A stretch of 64,000 nucleotides of DNA from Rhizobium glycinendophyticum (GTDB lineage Bacteria; Pseudomonadota; Alphaproteobacteria; Rhizobiales; Rhizobiaceae), in contig NZ_VFYP01000001.1 in NCBI RefSeq assembly GCF_006443685.1, positions 62,001 to 126,000 of the forward strand, given 5' to 3'. The notes beneath the pieces are model-generated. The model ran no database searches, was not told where the DNA came from, and worked only from the letters and a program-made list of their open reading frames with translations. Shown here in pieces: positions 47,547 to 57,213 of this stretch. Each line of letters begins with the position of its first letter. Position 1 is the stretch's first letter. The translations under genes and the position numbers were made by a program.

Positions 47547-47790
47547 GCGGAGGTTCTATTCATGGGGAGACGGTTCCCCCACCGGATGACTCCGAGGGGA
47601 TTAATAGGGAACACGGTGCGGAAGACCCAGAAGGGACCAAGACCGTGGCTGCCCCCGCAACTGTAAGCGGATTGCCGTCCATTCTCGCGGCGCGAAAGCG
47701 CCGGGCCACTGCGAGCGATCGTGGGAAGGCAGATGGACGACAGATATTCGCAAGCCAGGAGACCTGCCGTCAAATGAGTGAGACACGTAG
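47547..47790 (+). ncRNA. Cobalamin (B12) riboswitch
   Basis: The diagnostic blocks occur in order: TTAATAGGGAAC (47601-47612 region), GCTGCCCCCGCAACTGTA (47648-47665) and the B12 box AAGCCAGGAGACCTGCC (47752-47768). Paired arms lie around them, such as CGGCGCGAAAGCGCCG near 47689-47704. Adenosylcobalamin binding should turn off the downstream ABC genes. The expression platform would lie between 47790 and the ATPase GTG at 47980. The 5' and 3' limits are estimates. Confidence 0.93.
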
Positions 47791-47979
47791 CGGACGGGGT
47801 GTTCCGATGGATACGAACTGGCTTGCAGACCGCGCCTCAGGCGTAGGTTCATGGGCGCCATTTTGCCTCCGGAGAAGTCCTGCGGAGGAAAGACTTGCCG
47901 GACATCATCATCGATAGTTTCAGCGCGGCTGCTGAAATTTACGACGCCACGGCTGCCTTCCACTTGGGGAGGGTTGGAC

Positions 47980-48774
47980 GTGAGTTGTGATACCAGGGGC
48001 ATATCCGTCAGGGCAGTCGACCTGGGTTGGGGACCAAAGCCCTCGCAGTTTCTTGTGCGCGACGTCTCCTTTTCGATCGGGGGCGGGGATCGCCTCGCGA
48101 TTGTCGGCCCGAACGGCGCTGGCAAGACGACCCTGCTGCGCTGCCTCTATCGCGGTGTCGCGCCGCTTGAGGGCAGGGTGGAAATCGACGGTCATGATAT
48201 CACAGATCTGACCCCGCGTCAGGTTGCCCGCCGCGTAGCCGTCGTTCTGCAGGAAATGCCGGCGGATTTTCCGTTCACTGTCCGGGACGTTGTCTTGATG
48301 GGCCGCGTGCCATGGCGCGAGGGGCTAACCGGCTGGACGGACCAGGACCGTGACGAAGCCCGTCATGCGCTCGAACATCTTGATCTGCTGTCTCTTGCAA
48401 ACCGGCAATTCTCGACTTTGTCCGGCGGCGAAAAACAGCGCGTCCTCGTGGCACGCGCTTTGGCGCAGAATCCGGAGATCCTCATCCTGGACGAGCCGAC
48501 CAATCACCTCGACATCCGCCACCAATTGGAGATCCTGGCTCTGCTCGCCACGCTGCGGCTGACCATCGTCACCACGTTGCACGACATCAATCTGGCCGCC
48601 GATTTCGCCACCCATGTTGCACTGATGCAGTCTGGCCGAATGATCGCCTTCGGCCATCCGGACGAGGTCCTGACTGATCACGCCATCTCCGGCACCTTCG
48701 GCGTCCTCGCCGAGCGTCAGCGGATGGCGGGTGCCGGTCTCTCTCGCTTTTCATTCTCCCTTGGCAGTTCCTGA
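47980..48774 (+). CDS. FecCD-type ABC importer ATPase, B12-riboswitch controlled
   Basis: 264 residues from a GTG at 47980, preceded by GGGGAGGG at good spacing; upstream codons in frame read through the riboswitch leader and are not coding. Motifs: Walker A GPNGAGKTT, Q-loop VVLQEMPADF, signature LSGGEKQRVLVARA, Walker B LILDEPTNHLD and H-loop TTLHDINLA. It is of the BtuD/FhuC/HmuV class. With the binding protein and permease downstream it forms a full importer. Riboswitch control suggests cobalamin or another corrinoid, although iron-siderophore systems share the fold. Confidence 0.9.
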   Translation: MSCDTRGISVRAVDLGWGPKPSQFLVRDVSFSIGGGDRLAIVGPNGAGKTTLLRCLYRGVAPLEGRVEIDGHDITDLTPRQVARRVAVVLQEMPADFPFTVRDVVLMGRVPWREGLTGWTDQDRDEARHALEHLDLLSLANRQFSTLSGGEKQRVLVARALAQNPEILILDEPTNHLDIRHQLEILALLATLRLTIVTTLHDINLAADFATHVALMQSGRMIAFGHPDEVLTDHAISGTFGVLAERQRMAGAGLSRFSFSLGSS

Positions 48775-48790
48775 TTTGAAAGAGCCACCC

Positions 48791-49750
48791 ATGTTCACGC
48801 CCCGTTTGCTCTCCGCCGCCACTCTTTTCGTTGCTGTTCTGGCCGCTTCGACAGCCGCAGCCTTTCCCGTCACGGTGAAAAGCTGCAACCGTGATGTCAC
48901 CTTCGATGAGGCACCGAAGCGCGCGATCTCCAATGACGTGAACCTGACCGAGATGATGCTGGCCCTTAAGCTGCAGGACCACATGGTTGGCTACACTGGC
49001 ATTTCCGGCTGGAAGACGCTCGATGCGAGCCTGCGCGAAGGCGTGAAGGAACTGCCCGAGCTCTCGCCGAAATATCCCAGCAAGGAGGTCCTGCTGGAGG
49101 CAGATGCCGACTTCTATTTCGCCGGCTGGAACTACGGCATGAAGGTCGGCGGCGAAGTCACGCCCGAGACGCTGAGCCCCTTCGGCATCAAGGTCTATGA
49201 ACTGACGGAATCCTGCAGCCACATCATGGCCAAGGCCAAGCCCAGCATGGATGACATGTTCGTCGATCTCCTCAATCTCGGCCGCATCTTCGACGTCGAG
49301 GACCGGGCGGAAGCGCTCGTCGCCGGCTACAAGAGTGGGCTTGCCGAAATTCAGGAGCGGATCGGCACCGTCAAGGAACCCGTCCGCGTCTTCGTCTATG
49401 ATTCCGGCACGGAAAAGCCCTTCACCGCAGGCCGCTTCGGCATCCCGACGGCCATGATTGAAGCCGCCGGCGGCATAAACATCATGGATGACGTCGAGAA
49501 AAGCTGGACCGAGGTCTCTTGGGAGCCGGTCATCGACCGGAATCCTGAGGTCATTGTCATCGTTGACTACGGTGATGTCACGGCCGAACAGAAGATCGCC
49601 TTCATGAAGGAAAATCCGGCCTTCAAGAACATCGACGCCGTCAAGAATGATCGTTTCGTGGTGCTCGCCTATGTCGAAGCGACGCCAGGACCTCGCAACG
49701 TCGCGGCGATCGAACGCCTCGCCGACGCCTTCCATCCGCGCAACATGTAA
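48791..49750 (+). CDS. Periplasmic binding protein of the B12-riboswitch ABC importer
   Basis: 319 residues from the ATG at 48791, which opens a Sec signal peptide (TPRLLSAATLFVAVLAAS, ending near AAAF). It is a helical-backbone BtuF/FepB-type binding protein with the two-domain pattern RAISNDVNLTEMMLALKLQDH and RNPEVIVIVDYG. A Cys in VKSCNRDV and another in ESCSHIM may form a disulfide. It is 16 bases after the ATPase. Ligand is likely a corrinoid, inferred from the riboswitch. Confidence 0.88.
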   Translation: MFTPRLLSAATLFVAVLAASTAAAFPVTVKSCNRDVTFDEAPKRAISNDVNLTEMMLALKLQDHMVGYTGISGWKTLDASLREGVKELPELSPKYPSKEVLLEADADFYFAGWNYGMKVGGEVTPETLSPFGIKVYELTESCSHIMAKAKPSMDDMFVDLLNLGRIFDVEDRAEALVAGYKSGLAEIQERIGTVKEPVRVFVYDSGTEKPFTAGRFGIPTAMIEAAGGINIMDDVEKSWTEVSWEPVIDRNPEVIVIVDYGDVTAEQKIAFMKENPAFKNIDAVKNDRFVVLAYVEATPGPRNVAAIERLADAFHPRNM

Positions 49751-49817
49751 GGCCCGAAGGCGGCCCCCGGTTAAAGCCGGGCTGCTTGCTGTTGGGAATT
49801 CAGGGATATGAAATAGC

Positions 49818-50828
49818 ATGCGCGGCAGTAGGATCTTGCTCTGGACGGTGGGCGCGCTCGGCCTGCTGTTCCTCTGCGTCACACTTGGCGTCTCGCTGGG
49901 CTCGGCGCGCATCCCGGTGGTTACGGTGTGGTCGATCCTCGGTCACCACGCGGCACCAGATCTTTTCCAGCAGACCTGGTCGGCCGGCCGCGACAGCATC
50001 GTCTGGGAGGTGCGCTTGCCACGCGTCCTGTTGGCCGCTCTGGTCGGCGCTGGTTTGGCTGTCGTTGGCGCCGCCCTCCAGTCGATTACCCGCAATCCAC
50101 TCGCCGACCCGCACCTGCTCGGCGTATCCTCTGGCGGCGCCCTTGGTGCGATCATCGCACTTCTGCACACCGGCCTGATCTTCGGCGTGATCACCGTGCC
50201 CCTGTTCGCCTTCGCAGGCGGGCTCTGCGCCACAATGGCCGTGGTCGCCGTCACCCGCATGACCGGAGCCGCGCCGGACCGGCTGGTGCTGTCGGGCGTG
50301 GCAGTCGCTTTCATCGCCACCTCGCTCGGCAATCTCGCGATTTTCCTCGGCGATCCTCGCGCCGCGCATACGGTGATCTTCTGGATGCTCGGCGGCCTCG
50401 GCCTCGCCGAATGGAGCCATCTCGTCTATCCGGCCGTCACGCTTGCCGCCTCCCTCGTCTTCCTTGTCCTGCGTGCCCGCGAAATCAATGCGCTCGCCAT
50501 GGGCGATGAAACGGCAGCCACCTTGGGGGTGCCCGTTGCCCGCTTTCGCGCGGAACTCTTTGTGGTGACGGCCCTGCTGACGGGCGTGATGGTCGCTTTT
50601 TCCGGCGCCATCGGTTTCGTCGGACTATTGGTTCCGCATTTCGTGCGCCTGACCGGCGGCAGCGACAACGTTCGCGTCATCCCGCTGTCAGCCTTGGCCG
50701 GCGCGGTGGTTCTGATCCTCGCCGACGTCGTCTCCCGCACGATCATGGCCCCGGAGGACGTGCCGATCGGCGTGATCACCGGTCTCGTCGGGGGACTGTC
50801 CTTCATTCTTCTTCTGAGGCGTCGATAA
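49818..50828 (+). CDS. FecCD-family permease of the B12-riboswitch ABC importer
   Basis: 336 residues with nine or ten hydrophobic segments. FecCD/BtuC signatures are RLPRVLLAALVGAGLAVVGA, QSITRNPLADPHLLGVSSG, GFVGLLVPHFVRL and the final PEDVPIGVITGLVGGLSFI. It is the last gene of the riboswitch-controlled operon. Confidence 0.93.
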   Translation: MRGSRILLWTVGALGLLFLCVTLGVSLGSARIPVVTVWSILGHHAAPDLFQQTWSAGRDSIVWEVRLPRVLLAALVGAGLAVVGAALQSITRNPLADPHLLGVSSGGALGAIIALLHTGLIFGVITVPLFAFAGGLCATMAVVAVTRMTGAAPDRLVLSGVAVAFIATSLGNLAIFLGDPRAAHTVIFWMLGGLGLAEWSHLVYPAVTLAASLVFLVLRAREINALAMGDETAATLGVPVARFRAELFVVTALLTGVMVAFSGAIGFVGLLVPHFVRLTGGSDNVRVIPLSALAGAVVLILADVVSRTIMAPEDVPIGVITGLVGGLSFILLLRRR

Positions 50829-50856
50829 GCATTGTTCAAATTTCTGTTGCCCTTGG

Positions 50857-50887
50857 TTCGTTTTGACTTAGGTTGAAGAAAAACGAA
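50857..50887. promoter_or_regulatory. Putative GlpR operator upstream of glpR
   Basis: TTCGTTTT (50857-50864) and AAAACGAA (50880-50887) form an inverted repeat 11 bases before the glpR start. TTCGTTT also recurs upstream of glpD (51694-51712), and TTTCGTTT-type repeats are known targets of DeoR/GlpR-family repressors, which supports autoregulation. Confidence 0.5.
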
Positions 50888-50897
50888 AGAGTAGGGG

Positions 50898-51692
50898 ATG
50901 GAGATGCTGCTTTCGGCCCGACAGACGGAAATCATGGCGCTTGCCAAGGAATATGGCCGCGTTCTCGTGGATGAACTGGCAGCCCGGTTCGCCGTGACAC
51001 CCCAGACGATTCGCAAGGATCTCAACGATCTCTGCGATATCAGGGCGCTGAACCGCATTCATGGCGGCGCCGTATTCCCGACCGGAAATGAAAACGTCAA
51101 ATACGAAGCGCGCCGCTCTATGGCAGCAACCGAGAAGCAGGCGATCGGCCGGGCCGCAGCCGATCTCATTCCCGACAACTCCTCGCTCTTCATCAACATT
51201 GGCACCACCACCGAAGCGGTCGGCGACGCGCTGGTCGACCACAAGGAATTGATGGTCATTACCAATAATATCAACGTCGCCAATCGCTTGCGTGTCTTTC
51301 CCTCGATCGAGGTGGTCATCGCGGGCGGCGTGGTGCGCGGGTCGGATGGCGGTATCGTCGGCGAAGCAGCCGTCGATTTCATCCGTCAGTTCAAGGTTGA
51401 TTTCGCCGTCATCGGTGTATCCGCTATTGATGAAGATGGCGCGCTGCTCGATTTCGATTTTCGCGAAGTGAAAGTCGCCCAAGCCATCATTGCCAACGCG
51501 CGACACGTCATTCTGGTCACGGACGCCTCCAAGTTTGAACGCACCGCACCCGTTCGCATCGGCCATATATCGCAGGTGCAGACCTTCATAACCGATCACT
51601 GTCCCTCCGACAGCATCCGCTCGATTTGCCTCGACAATGATGTCCGCATGATCGAAACATCCGTCGCTACAGCCGCGATCGAAGCCGAATAA
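50898..51692 (+). CDS. glpR: Glycerol-3-phosphate regulon repressor GlpR (DeoR family)
   Basis: 264 residues. The DeoR-type helix-turn-helix is VLVDELAARFAVTPQTIRKDL with RIHGGAV after it. The sugar-phosphate-sensing domain has INIGTTTEAV, ITNNINVANRL and VIAGGVVRGSDGGIVG. The start may be the second ATG (50904), for which GGGGATGGAG is better spaced. It precedes glpD by 90 bases that hold matching repeats, so it likely represses the glp operon until glycerol-3-phosphate is present. Confidence 0.94.
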   Translation: MEMLLSARQTEIMALAKEYGRVLVDELAARFAVTPQTIRKDLNDLCDIRALNRIHGGAVFPTGNENVKYEARRSMAATEKQAIGRAAADLIPDNSSLFINIGTTTEAVGDALVDHKELMVITNNINVANRLRVFPSIEVVIAGGVVRGSDGGIVGEAAVDFIRQFKVDFAVIGVSAIDEDGALLDFDFREVKVAQAIIANARHVILVTDASKFERTAPVRIGHISQVQTFITDHCPSDSIRSICLDNDVRMIETSVATAAIEAE

Positions 51693-51693
51693 C

Positions 51694-51769
51694 TTTCGTT
51701 TGACATTCGTTTAAATTGCGTTTTAGATATCCAGACTTTCGCTATCGCAGCAAATGCTGCAGTGCGAAA
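51694..51769. promoter_or_regulatory. GlpR-type repeats and dyad upstream of glpD
   Basis: TTTCGTTT (51694-51701) and ATTCGTTTA (51705-51713) are direct repeats 11-12 bases apart, about one helical turn. A 33-base inverted repeat, TTTCGC (51737-51742) with GCGAAA (51764-51769) and inner GCAGCA/TGCTGC, follows just before the glpD Shine-Dalgarno sequence. Together they form a likely control region for glpD and the transporter genes. Confidence 0.55.
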
Positions 51770-51782
51770 ACAGGGGGGAACG

Positions 51783-53291
51783 ATGTCGGGGCAGCCTATC
51801 TACGATCTGTTTGTGATCGGTGGCGGGATAAACGGGTGTGGGATCGCGCGTGACGCGGCTGGCCGTGGCTATTCCGTCGCCCTGGCGGAAATGAATGATT
51901 TCGCCTCCGGCACGTCGTCAGGCGCCACCAAGCTGATCCATGGCGGCCTGCGCTACCTCGAACATTACGAATTCCGACTGGTCCGCGAAGCGCTGATGGA
52001 GCGAGAAGTGCTCTGGGCGATGGCGCCGCATGTCATCTGGCCCCTGCGTTTCGTCCTGCCGTTCCAGAAGGGCGGCATCCGGCCGGCTTGGCTCATCCGC
52101 CTCGGCCTGTTCCTGTATGACCACCTCGGCGGCCGCAAGCTCTTGCCCGCAACGCGCACGCTTGATCTCCGCCGCGATCCGGCAGGCAAGCCGCTGAAGC
52201 CGATCTTCTCCAAGGCCTTCGAATATTCCGACGGTTGGGTCGATGACGCCCGCATGGTGGTATTGAACGCCCGCGATGCCGAAATCCGCGGTGCCACCAT
52301 CCTCAGCCGCTCGCGTGTGACATCGGCGAAGCGCGAAGATGGCGTCTGGGCCATCACCACCCGCAAGCGCGATGGAACGGTCTCCACCCACCGTGCCCGC
52401 ATGCTGGTCAATGCCGCCGGTCCCTGGGTCGATCAGGTGCTCGCTGGCGCCTTCGGCCGCAACAACGTGCACAATGTCCGGCTCGTCCAGGGCAGCCACA
52501 TCATCGTGAAGAAGAAGTTCAACGATCCGCGCGCCTATTTCTTCCAGAACCCGGACAATCGCATCATCTTCGCCATCCCCTATGAGCGCGACTTTACCCT
52601 CATCGGCACGACGGACCGCGACTATACCGAGGATCCGAAGGATGTTCGCATCAGCCCCGAAGAGGTGAACTATCTCTGTGGCGCGGCAAGCGAGTATTTC
52701 CAGGAGCCGGTCGTTCCTGATGACATCGTCTGGAGCTATTCGGCGGTGCGCCCGCTCTTCGATGATGGCGCCTCGAAGGCCCAGGAAGCGACCCGTGACT
52801 ACGTGCTGAAGGTCGAAGGCAGGGAAGGCGAGGCGCCGCTGCTCAACGTCTTCGGCGGCAAGCTAACCACCTATCGCCGATTGGCCGAGCATGCGTTGGA
52901 AAAGATCGGCGAGACGATCGGTTCGAAGGGCACATCCTGGACGGCCGGCAGCCAGCTCCCGGGCGGTGATTTCGGCGTCAACGCCTACGAGGCGACGGTA
53001 GAGAAGCTGCTGACAGCCTATCCCTTCCTTGAGCGGGCCCATGCCGAGCGGCTGATCCGCTGCTACGGCACGGATGCCCGTGCCATCCTTGGTGCCGCAC
53101 GGACGCTCGAGGATCTGGGTCGTTATTTCGGCGGCACGCTATACGAGGCGGAAGTTCGCTGGTTGATCGAACGCGAATGGGCTGTCACGGCCGAAGATGT
53201 GCTGTGGCGCCGGACGAAGCAGGGACTGTTCCTGACGCCAGAGGAGGCAGAGGGGCTGGACGGATATATGGGGTTGATGGCTGCGGCCTGA
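51783..53291 (+). CDS. glpD: Aerobic glycerol-3-phosphate dehydrogenase GlpD
   Basis: 502 residues from the ATG at 51783, preceded by GGGGGG. The FAD-binding motif is IGGGINGCGIARDAAGRG (residues 12-29), followed by SSGATKLIHGGLRYLE, VLNARDAE and the C-terminal helical domain (from about 390). It oxidises glycerol-3-phosphate to dihydroxyacetone phosphate and feeds quinone at the inner membrane. First structural gene of the glp operon. Confidence 0.97.
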   Translation: MSGQPIYDLFVIGGGINGCGIARDAAGRGYSVALAEMNDFASGTSSGATKLIHGGLRYLEHYEFRLVREALMEREVLWAMAPHVIWPLRFVLPFQKGGIRPAWLIRLGLFLYDHLGGRKLLPATRTLDLRRDPAGKPLKPIFSKAFEYSDGWVDDARMVVLNARDAEIRGATILSRSRVTSAKREDGVWAITTRKRDGTVSTHRARMLVNAAGPWVDQVLAGAFGRNNVHNVRLVQGSHIIVKKKFNDPRAYFFQNPDNRIIFAIPYERDFTLIGTTDRDYTEDPKDVRISPEEVNYLCGAASEYFQEPVVPDDIVWSYSAVRPLFDDGASKAQEATRDYVLKVEGREGEAPLLNVFGGKLTTYRRLAEHALEKIGETIGSKGTSWTAGSQLPGGDFGVNAYEATVEKLLTAYPFLERAHAERLIRCYGTDARAILGAARTLEDLGRYFGGTLYEAEVRWLIEREWAVTAEDVLWRRTKQGLFLTPEEAEGLDGYMGLMAAA

Positions 53292-53336
53292 GGCCGGAGC
53301 GAAGATACCGACGGTTTGGAGGAGGCCCGAGGAAAC

Positions 53337-54416
53337 ATGTTGGAACTGCGTAAAGTCTCGAAAATGGTGGGGGTGGATTATCACATTCACCCGACCGACC
53401 TGACGTTGCAGCGGGGTACGCTGAACGTCCTGCTCGGCCCCACGCTTTCGGGCAAGACCTCGCTGATGCGGTTGATGGCGGGCCTCGACAAGCCCACCTC
53501 CGGCAGCGTCTTCTTCGATGGGGTCGATGTGACGGGTGTTCCGGTGCAGAAGCGCCAGGTCGCTATGGTTTACCAGCAGTTCATCAATTATCCCGCCCTG
53601 ACGGTTTACGAGAACATCGCCTCGCCGATGCGGGTCAAGGGCGTCGATCAGGCAACGATCGACCGCGAAGTCCGCAAGGCCGCCGATCTCCTGCGGCTCA
53701 CCCCCTATCTCGATCGCACGCCGCTCAGTCTCTCCGGCGGCCAGCAACAGCGCACGGCGCTCGCCCGTGCCATCGTCAAGAAGGCAAATCTCGTCCTGCT
53801 CGACGAACCGCTTGCCAATCTTGACTACAAGCTGCGTGAAGAACTGCGCGAAGAACTGCCCAAGATCTTTGCCGAATCGGGCGCCATCTTCGTCTACGCC
53901 ACCACCGAACCCTCGGAAGCCCTTCTGCTCGGCGGCAATACGGCAACCCTCAGCGAAGGCCGCATCACCCAGTTCGGCAGCACCATCTCGGTCTATCGTA
54001 AGCCTGCCGATCTCGCCTCGGCCCGCATCTTCGCCGATCCGCCGCTCAATACCCTGGACGTGGTGAAGGTGTCGAACCAGTTCCAGCGTGATGGACGGAT
54101 GGTTCTTCCGGTCCCGGCTCATCTGGCCGCGATCCCGGACGGGCCTGTCACGATTGCCTTCCATCCGCATCATCTCTCCCTGTCCGCATCGGATGGCTCC
54201 GCCGGTCTCACGGCCCGCACGCTGGTATCGGAGATCGCCGGGTCGGAAAGCTTCATCCACGTCGAGTACGGCAATGCCCGCTGGGTCAGCCTTGAGCACG
54301 GCATTCACGACATCGAACCCGACCGGGACATCGACGTCTTCATCGACACCCGACACCTGATGGCCTTCGGTGCCGAGGGCCGCGCCCTTGGTGCTTCGCC
54401 CGAACTGGCCGCGTGA
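53337..54416 (+). CDS. glpS: Glycerol ABC transporter ATPase GlpS
   Basis: 359 residues from the ATG at 53337 (GAGGAAAC upstream). It is a MalK/UgpC-type ATPase with an unusual Walker A, GPTLSGKT (Lys40), a canonical signature LSGGQQQR at 132-139 and Walker B LLDEPLANLD (Asp156, Glu157). The H-loop histidine is absent: the segment reads YATTEPSEAL, with Thr190 in its place. A C-terminal regulatory domain follows from about 235. It should pair with GlpT as a heterodimer with one full-strength ATP site. Component of the rhizobial GlpSTPQV glycerol importer. Confidence 0.93.
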   Translation: MLELRKVSKMVGVDYHIHPTDLTLQRGTLNVLLGPTLSGKTSLMRLMAGLDKPTSGSVFFDGVDVTGVPVQKRQVAMVYQQFINYPALTVYENIASPMRVKGVDQATIDREVRKAADLLRLTPYLDRTPLSLSGGQQQRTALARAIVKKANLVLLDEPLANLDYKLREELREELPKIFAESGAIFVYATTEPSEALLLGGNTATLSEGRITQFGSTISVYRKPADLASARIFADPPLNTLDVVKVSNQFQRDGRMVLPVPAHLAAIPDGPVTIAFHPHHLSLSASDGSAGLTARTLVSEIAGSESFIHVEYGNARWVSLEHGIHDIEPDRDIDVFIDTRHLMAFGAEGRALGASPELAA

Positions 54417-54428
54417 GGGAGGACCGAC

Positions 54429-55499
54429 ATGGCGCGCATCAATCTCGACCATATCCGCCACGCCTACACACCGGCCGCTCGCGCAGCCGGAGACTATGCC
54501 CTGAAGGAAGTCCATCACGAATGGGATGACGGCGGTGCCTACGCGCTTCTAGGCCCGTCGGGCTGTGGCAAGACCACCCTTCTCAACATCATTTCGGGTC
54601 TCTTGCACCCCTCCGATGGCCGCATCGAATTCGATGGCGTCGACGTGACCACGCTGCCGACCCAGGCGCGCAACATCGCCCAGGTCTTCCAGTTCCCGGT
54701 CGTCTACGACACCATGACTGTCTACGACAACCTCGCTTTCCCGCTGCGCAACCGCCATGTGCCGGAAGATCAAGTCAATAAGCGGGTCAACGAGATCCTC
54801 GACATGATCGACCTCCAGCCCATGGCGAAAAAGCGCGCCCAAGGTCTGACCGCCGACCAGAAGCAGAAGATTTCGCTCGGCCGTGGCCTGGTGCGTTCCG
54901 ACGTCAACGCCATCCTCTTCGATGAGCCGCTGACCGTCATCGATCCGCACATGAAATGGGTGCTGCGTTCGCAGCTGAAGCGCCTGCACCGCCAGTCCGG
55001 CTTCACCATGGTCTATGTCACCCACGACCAGACCGAAGCCCTCACCTTCGCCGACAAGGTCGTCGTCATGTATGACGGCCAGATCGTTCAGATCGGAACG
55101 CCGGCCGAACTTTTCGAACGCCCGAGCCACACCTTCGTCGGCTATTTCATCGGCTCGCCGGGCATGAACGTCATGCCGGCCAAAATCAGCGGCACGACCG
55201 CCACCGTCGGCGACCAGTCGATCGCGCTTCCCGGCGCACCCAAGCTCGCTTCTCAGTCGAAGCTCGAACTCGGCATTCGTCCCGAGTTCGTTCGCTTGGG
55301 ACGCGAAGGCATGCCGGTCACGATCTCCAAGGTCGAAGACATCGGCCGCCAGAAGATCGTCCGGGCCCGCTTCTGCGACCAGCCCTTGTCGATCGTGGTT
55401 TCGGAAGACGCCGACATTCCGACCGATCCAAAAATCACGTTCGACCCGGCGGGCATCGGCATCTTCGCCGATTCTTGGCGCGTAGGTCTGGAGGGCTGA
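54429..55499 (+). CDS. glpT: Glycerol ABC transporter ATPase GlpT
   Basis: 356 residues. Walker A GPSGCGKTT (Lys48), Q-loop QVFQFPVVYDTM, Walker B LFDEPLTVID and H-loop VTHDQTEA with His199 are intact. The signature is degenerate: LTADQKQK at 140-147 instead of LSGGQ. It therefore complements GlpS, which has the signature but no H-loop His. The C-terminal regulatory domain begins near 240. It is encoded 12 bases after glpS. The name is from the rhizobial glycerol system and is not the E. coli GlpT antiporter. Confidence 0.93.
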   Translation: MARINLDHIRHAYTPAARAAGDYALKEVHHEWDDGGAYALLGPSGCGKTTLLNIISGLLHPSDGRIEFDGVDVTTLPTQARNIAQVFQFPVVYDTMTVYDNLAFPLRNRHVPEDQVNKRVNEILDMIDLQPMAKKRAQGLTADQKQKISLGRGLVRSDVNAILFDEPLTVIDPHMKWVLRSQLKRLHRQSGFTMVYVTHDQTEALTFADKVVVMYDGQIVQIGTPAELFERPSHTFVGYFIGSPGMNVMPAKISGTTATVGDQSIALPGAPKLASQSKLELGIRPEFVRLGREGMPVTISKVEDIGRQKIVRARFCDQPLSIVVSEDADIPTDPKITFDPAGIGIFADSWRVGLEG

Positions 55500-55501
55500 C
55501 G

Positions 55502-56371
<870 letters not shown>

Positions 56372-56384
56372 GGAGGCGCACTCG

Positions 56385-57203
56385 ATGAGCAGTTCCGACG
56401 ATCGTTCGCGCTTCGGGTTCTTGATCCCGACGGTCTACATCATCTTCCTGTTGCTGCCGATCTATTGGCTGGTCAACATGAGCTTCAAAACCAATTCGGA
56501 GATCACGGGCGCGCTGTCGCTTTGGCCGGTCAATCCGACGCTTCACAACTATGCCGTGATCTTCACCGATCCGTCCTGGTACAAGGGCTATATCAATTCG
56601 ATCATCTATGTCTGCCTGAACACGGTGATCTCAGTCGCTGCGGCACTTCCGGCAGCCTACGCTTTCTCGCGCTATCGCTTCCTCGGCGACAAGCACCTGT
56701 TCTTCTGGTTGCTCACCAACCGCATGGCGCCGCCGGCCGTCTTCGCGTTGCCCTTCTTCCAGCTCTATTCGGCCTTCGGGCTCATCGACACGCACATTGC
56801 AGTCGCCCTGGCCCACTGCCTCTTCAACGTGCCGCTGGCGGTCTGGATCCTCGAAGGTTTCATGTCCGGCGTGCCAAAGGAAATCGACGAAACCGCCTAT
56901 ATTGACGGTTACTCTTTCCCGCGCTTCTTCGTGAAAATCTTCATCCCGCTGATCGCGTCCGGCATCGGTGTCGCCGCCTTCTTCTGCTTCATGTTCTCCT
57001 GGGTCGAGCTCCTGATCGCCCGCACGCTGACCACGACCGATGCCAAGCCGATCGCCGCCATCATGACCCGCACGGTCTCGGCCTCGGGCATGGACTGGGG
57101 CGTGCTCGCCGCCGCCGGCGTGCTGACCATCATCCCGGGCGCGCTCGTGATCTATTTCGTTCGCAACTACATCGCCAAGGGCTTTGCCCTGGGCCGCGTC
57201 TGA
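56385..57203 (+). CDS. glpQ: Glycerol ABC transporter permease GlpQ
   Basis: 272 residues, MalG-type permease with six hydrophobic segments. The coupling loop is DETAYIDGYSFPRFFVKIFIP, where the usual EAA reads ETA. It follows glpP by 13 bases (AAGGAGG upstream). The name follows the rhizobial system and is not the E. coli phosphodiesterase. Confidence 0.94.
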   Translation: MSSSDDRSRFGFLIPTVYIIFLLLPIYWLVNMSFKTNSEITGALSLWPVNPTLHNYAVIFTDPSWYKGYINSIIYVCLNTVISVAAALPAAYAFSRYRFLGDKHLFFWLLTNRMAPPAVFALPFFQLYSAFGLIDTHIAVALAHCLFNVPLAVWILEGFMSGVPKEIDETAYIDGYSFPRFFVKIFIPLIASGIGVAAFFCFMFSWVELLIARTLTTTDAKPIAAIMTRTVSASGMDWGVLAAAGVLTIIPGALVIYFVRNYIAKGFALGRV

Positions 57204-57213
57204 GGAGGCGTCG

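Noticed and set aside
47851..47979. Upstream extension of the riboswitch-controlled ATPase
   Set aside because: The in-frame codons run through the leader and have no ATPase-like sequence. GTG at 47980 has an excellent Shine-Dalgarno sequence.
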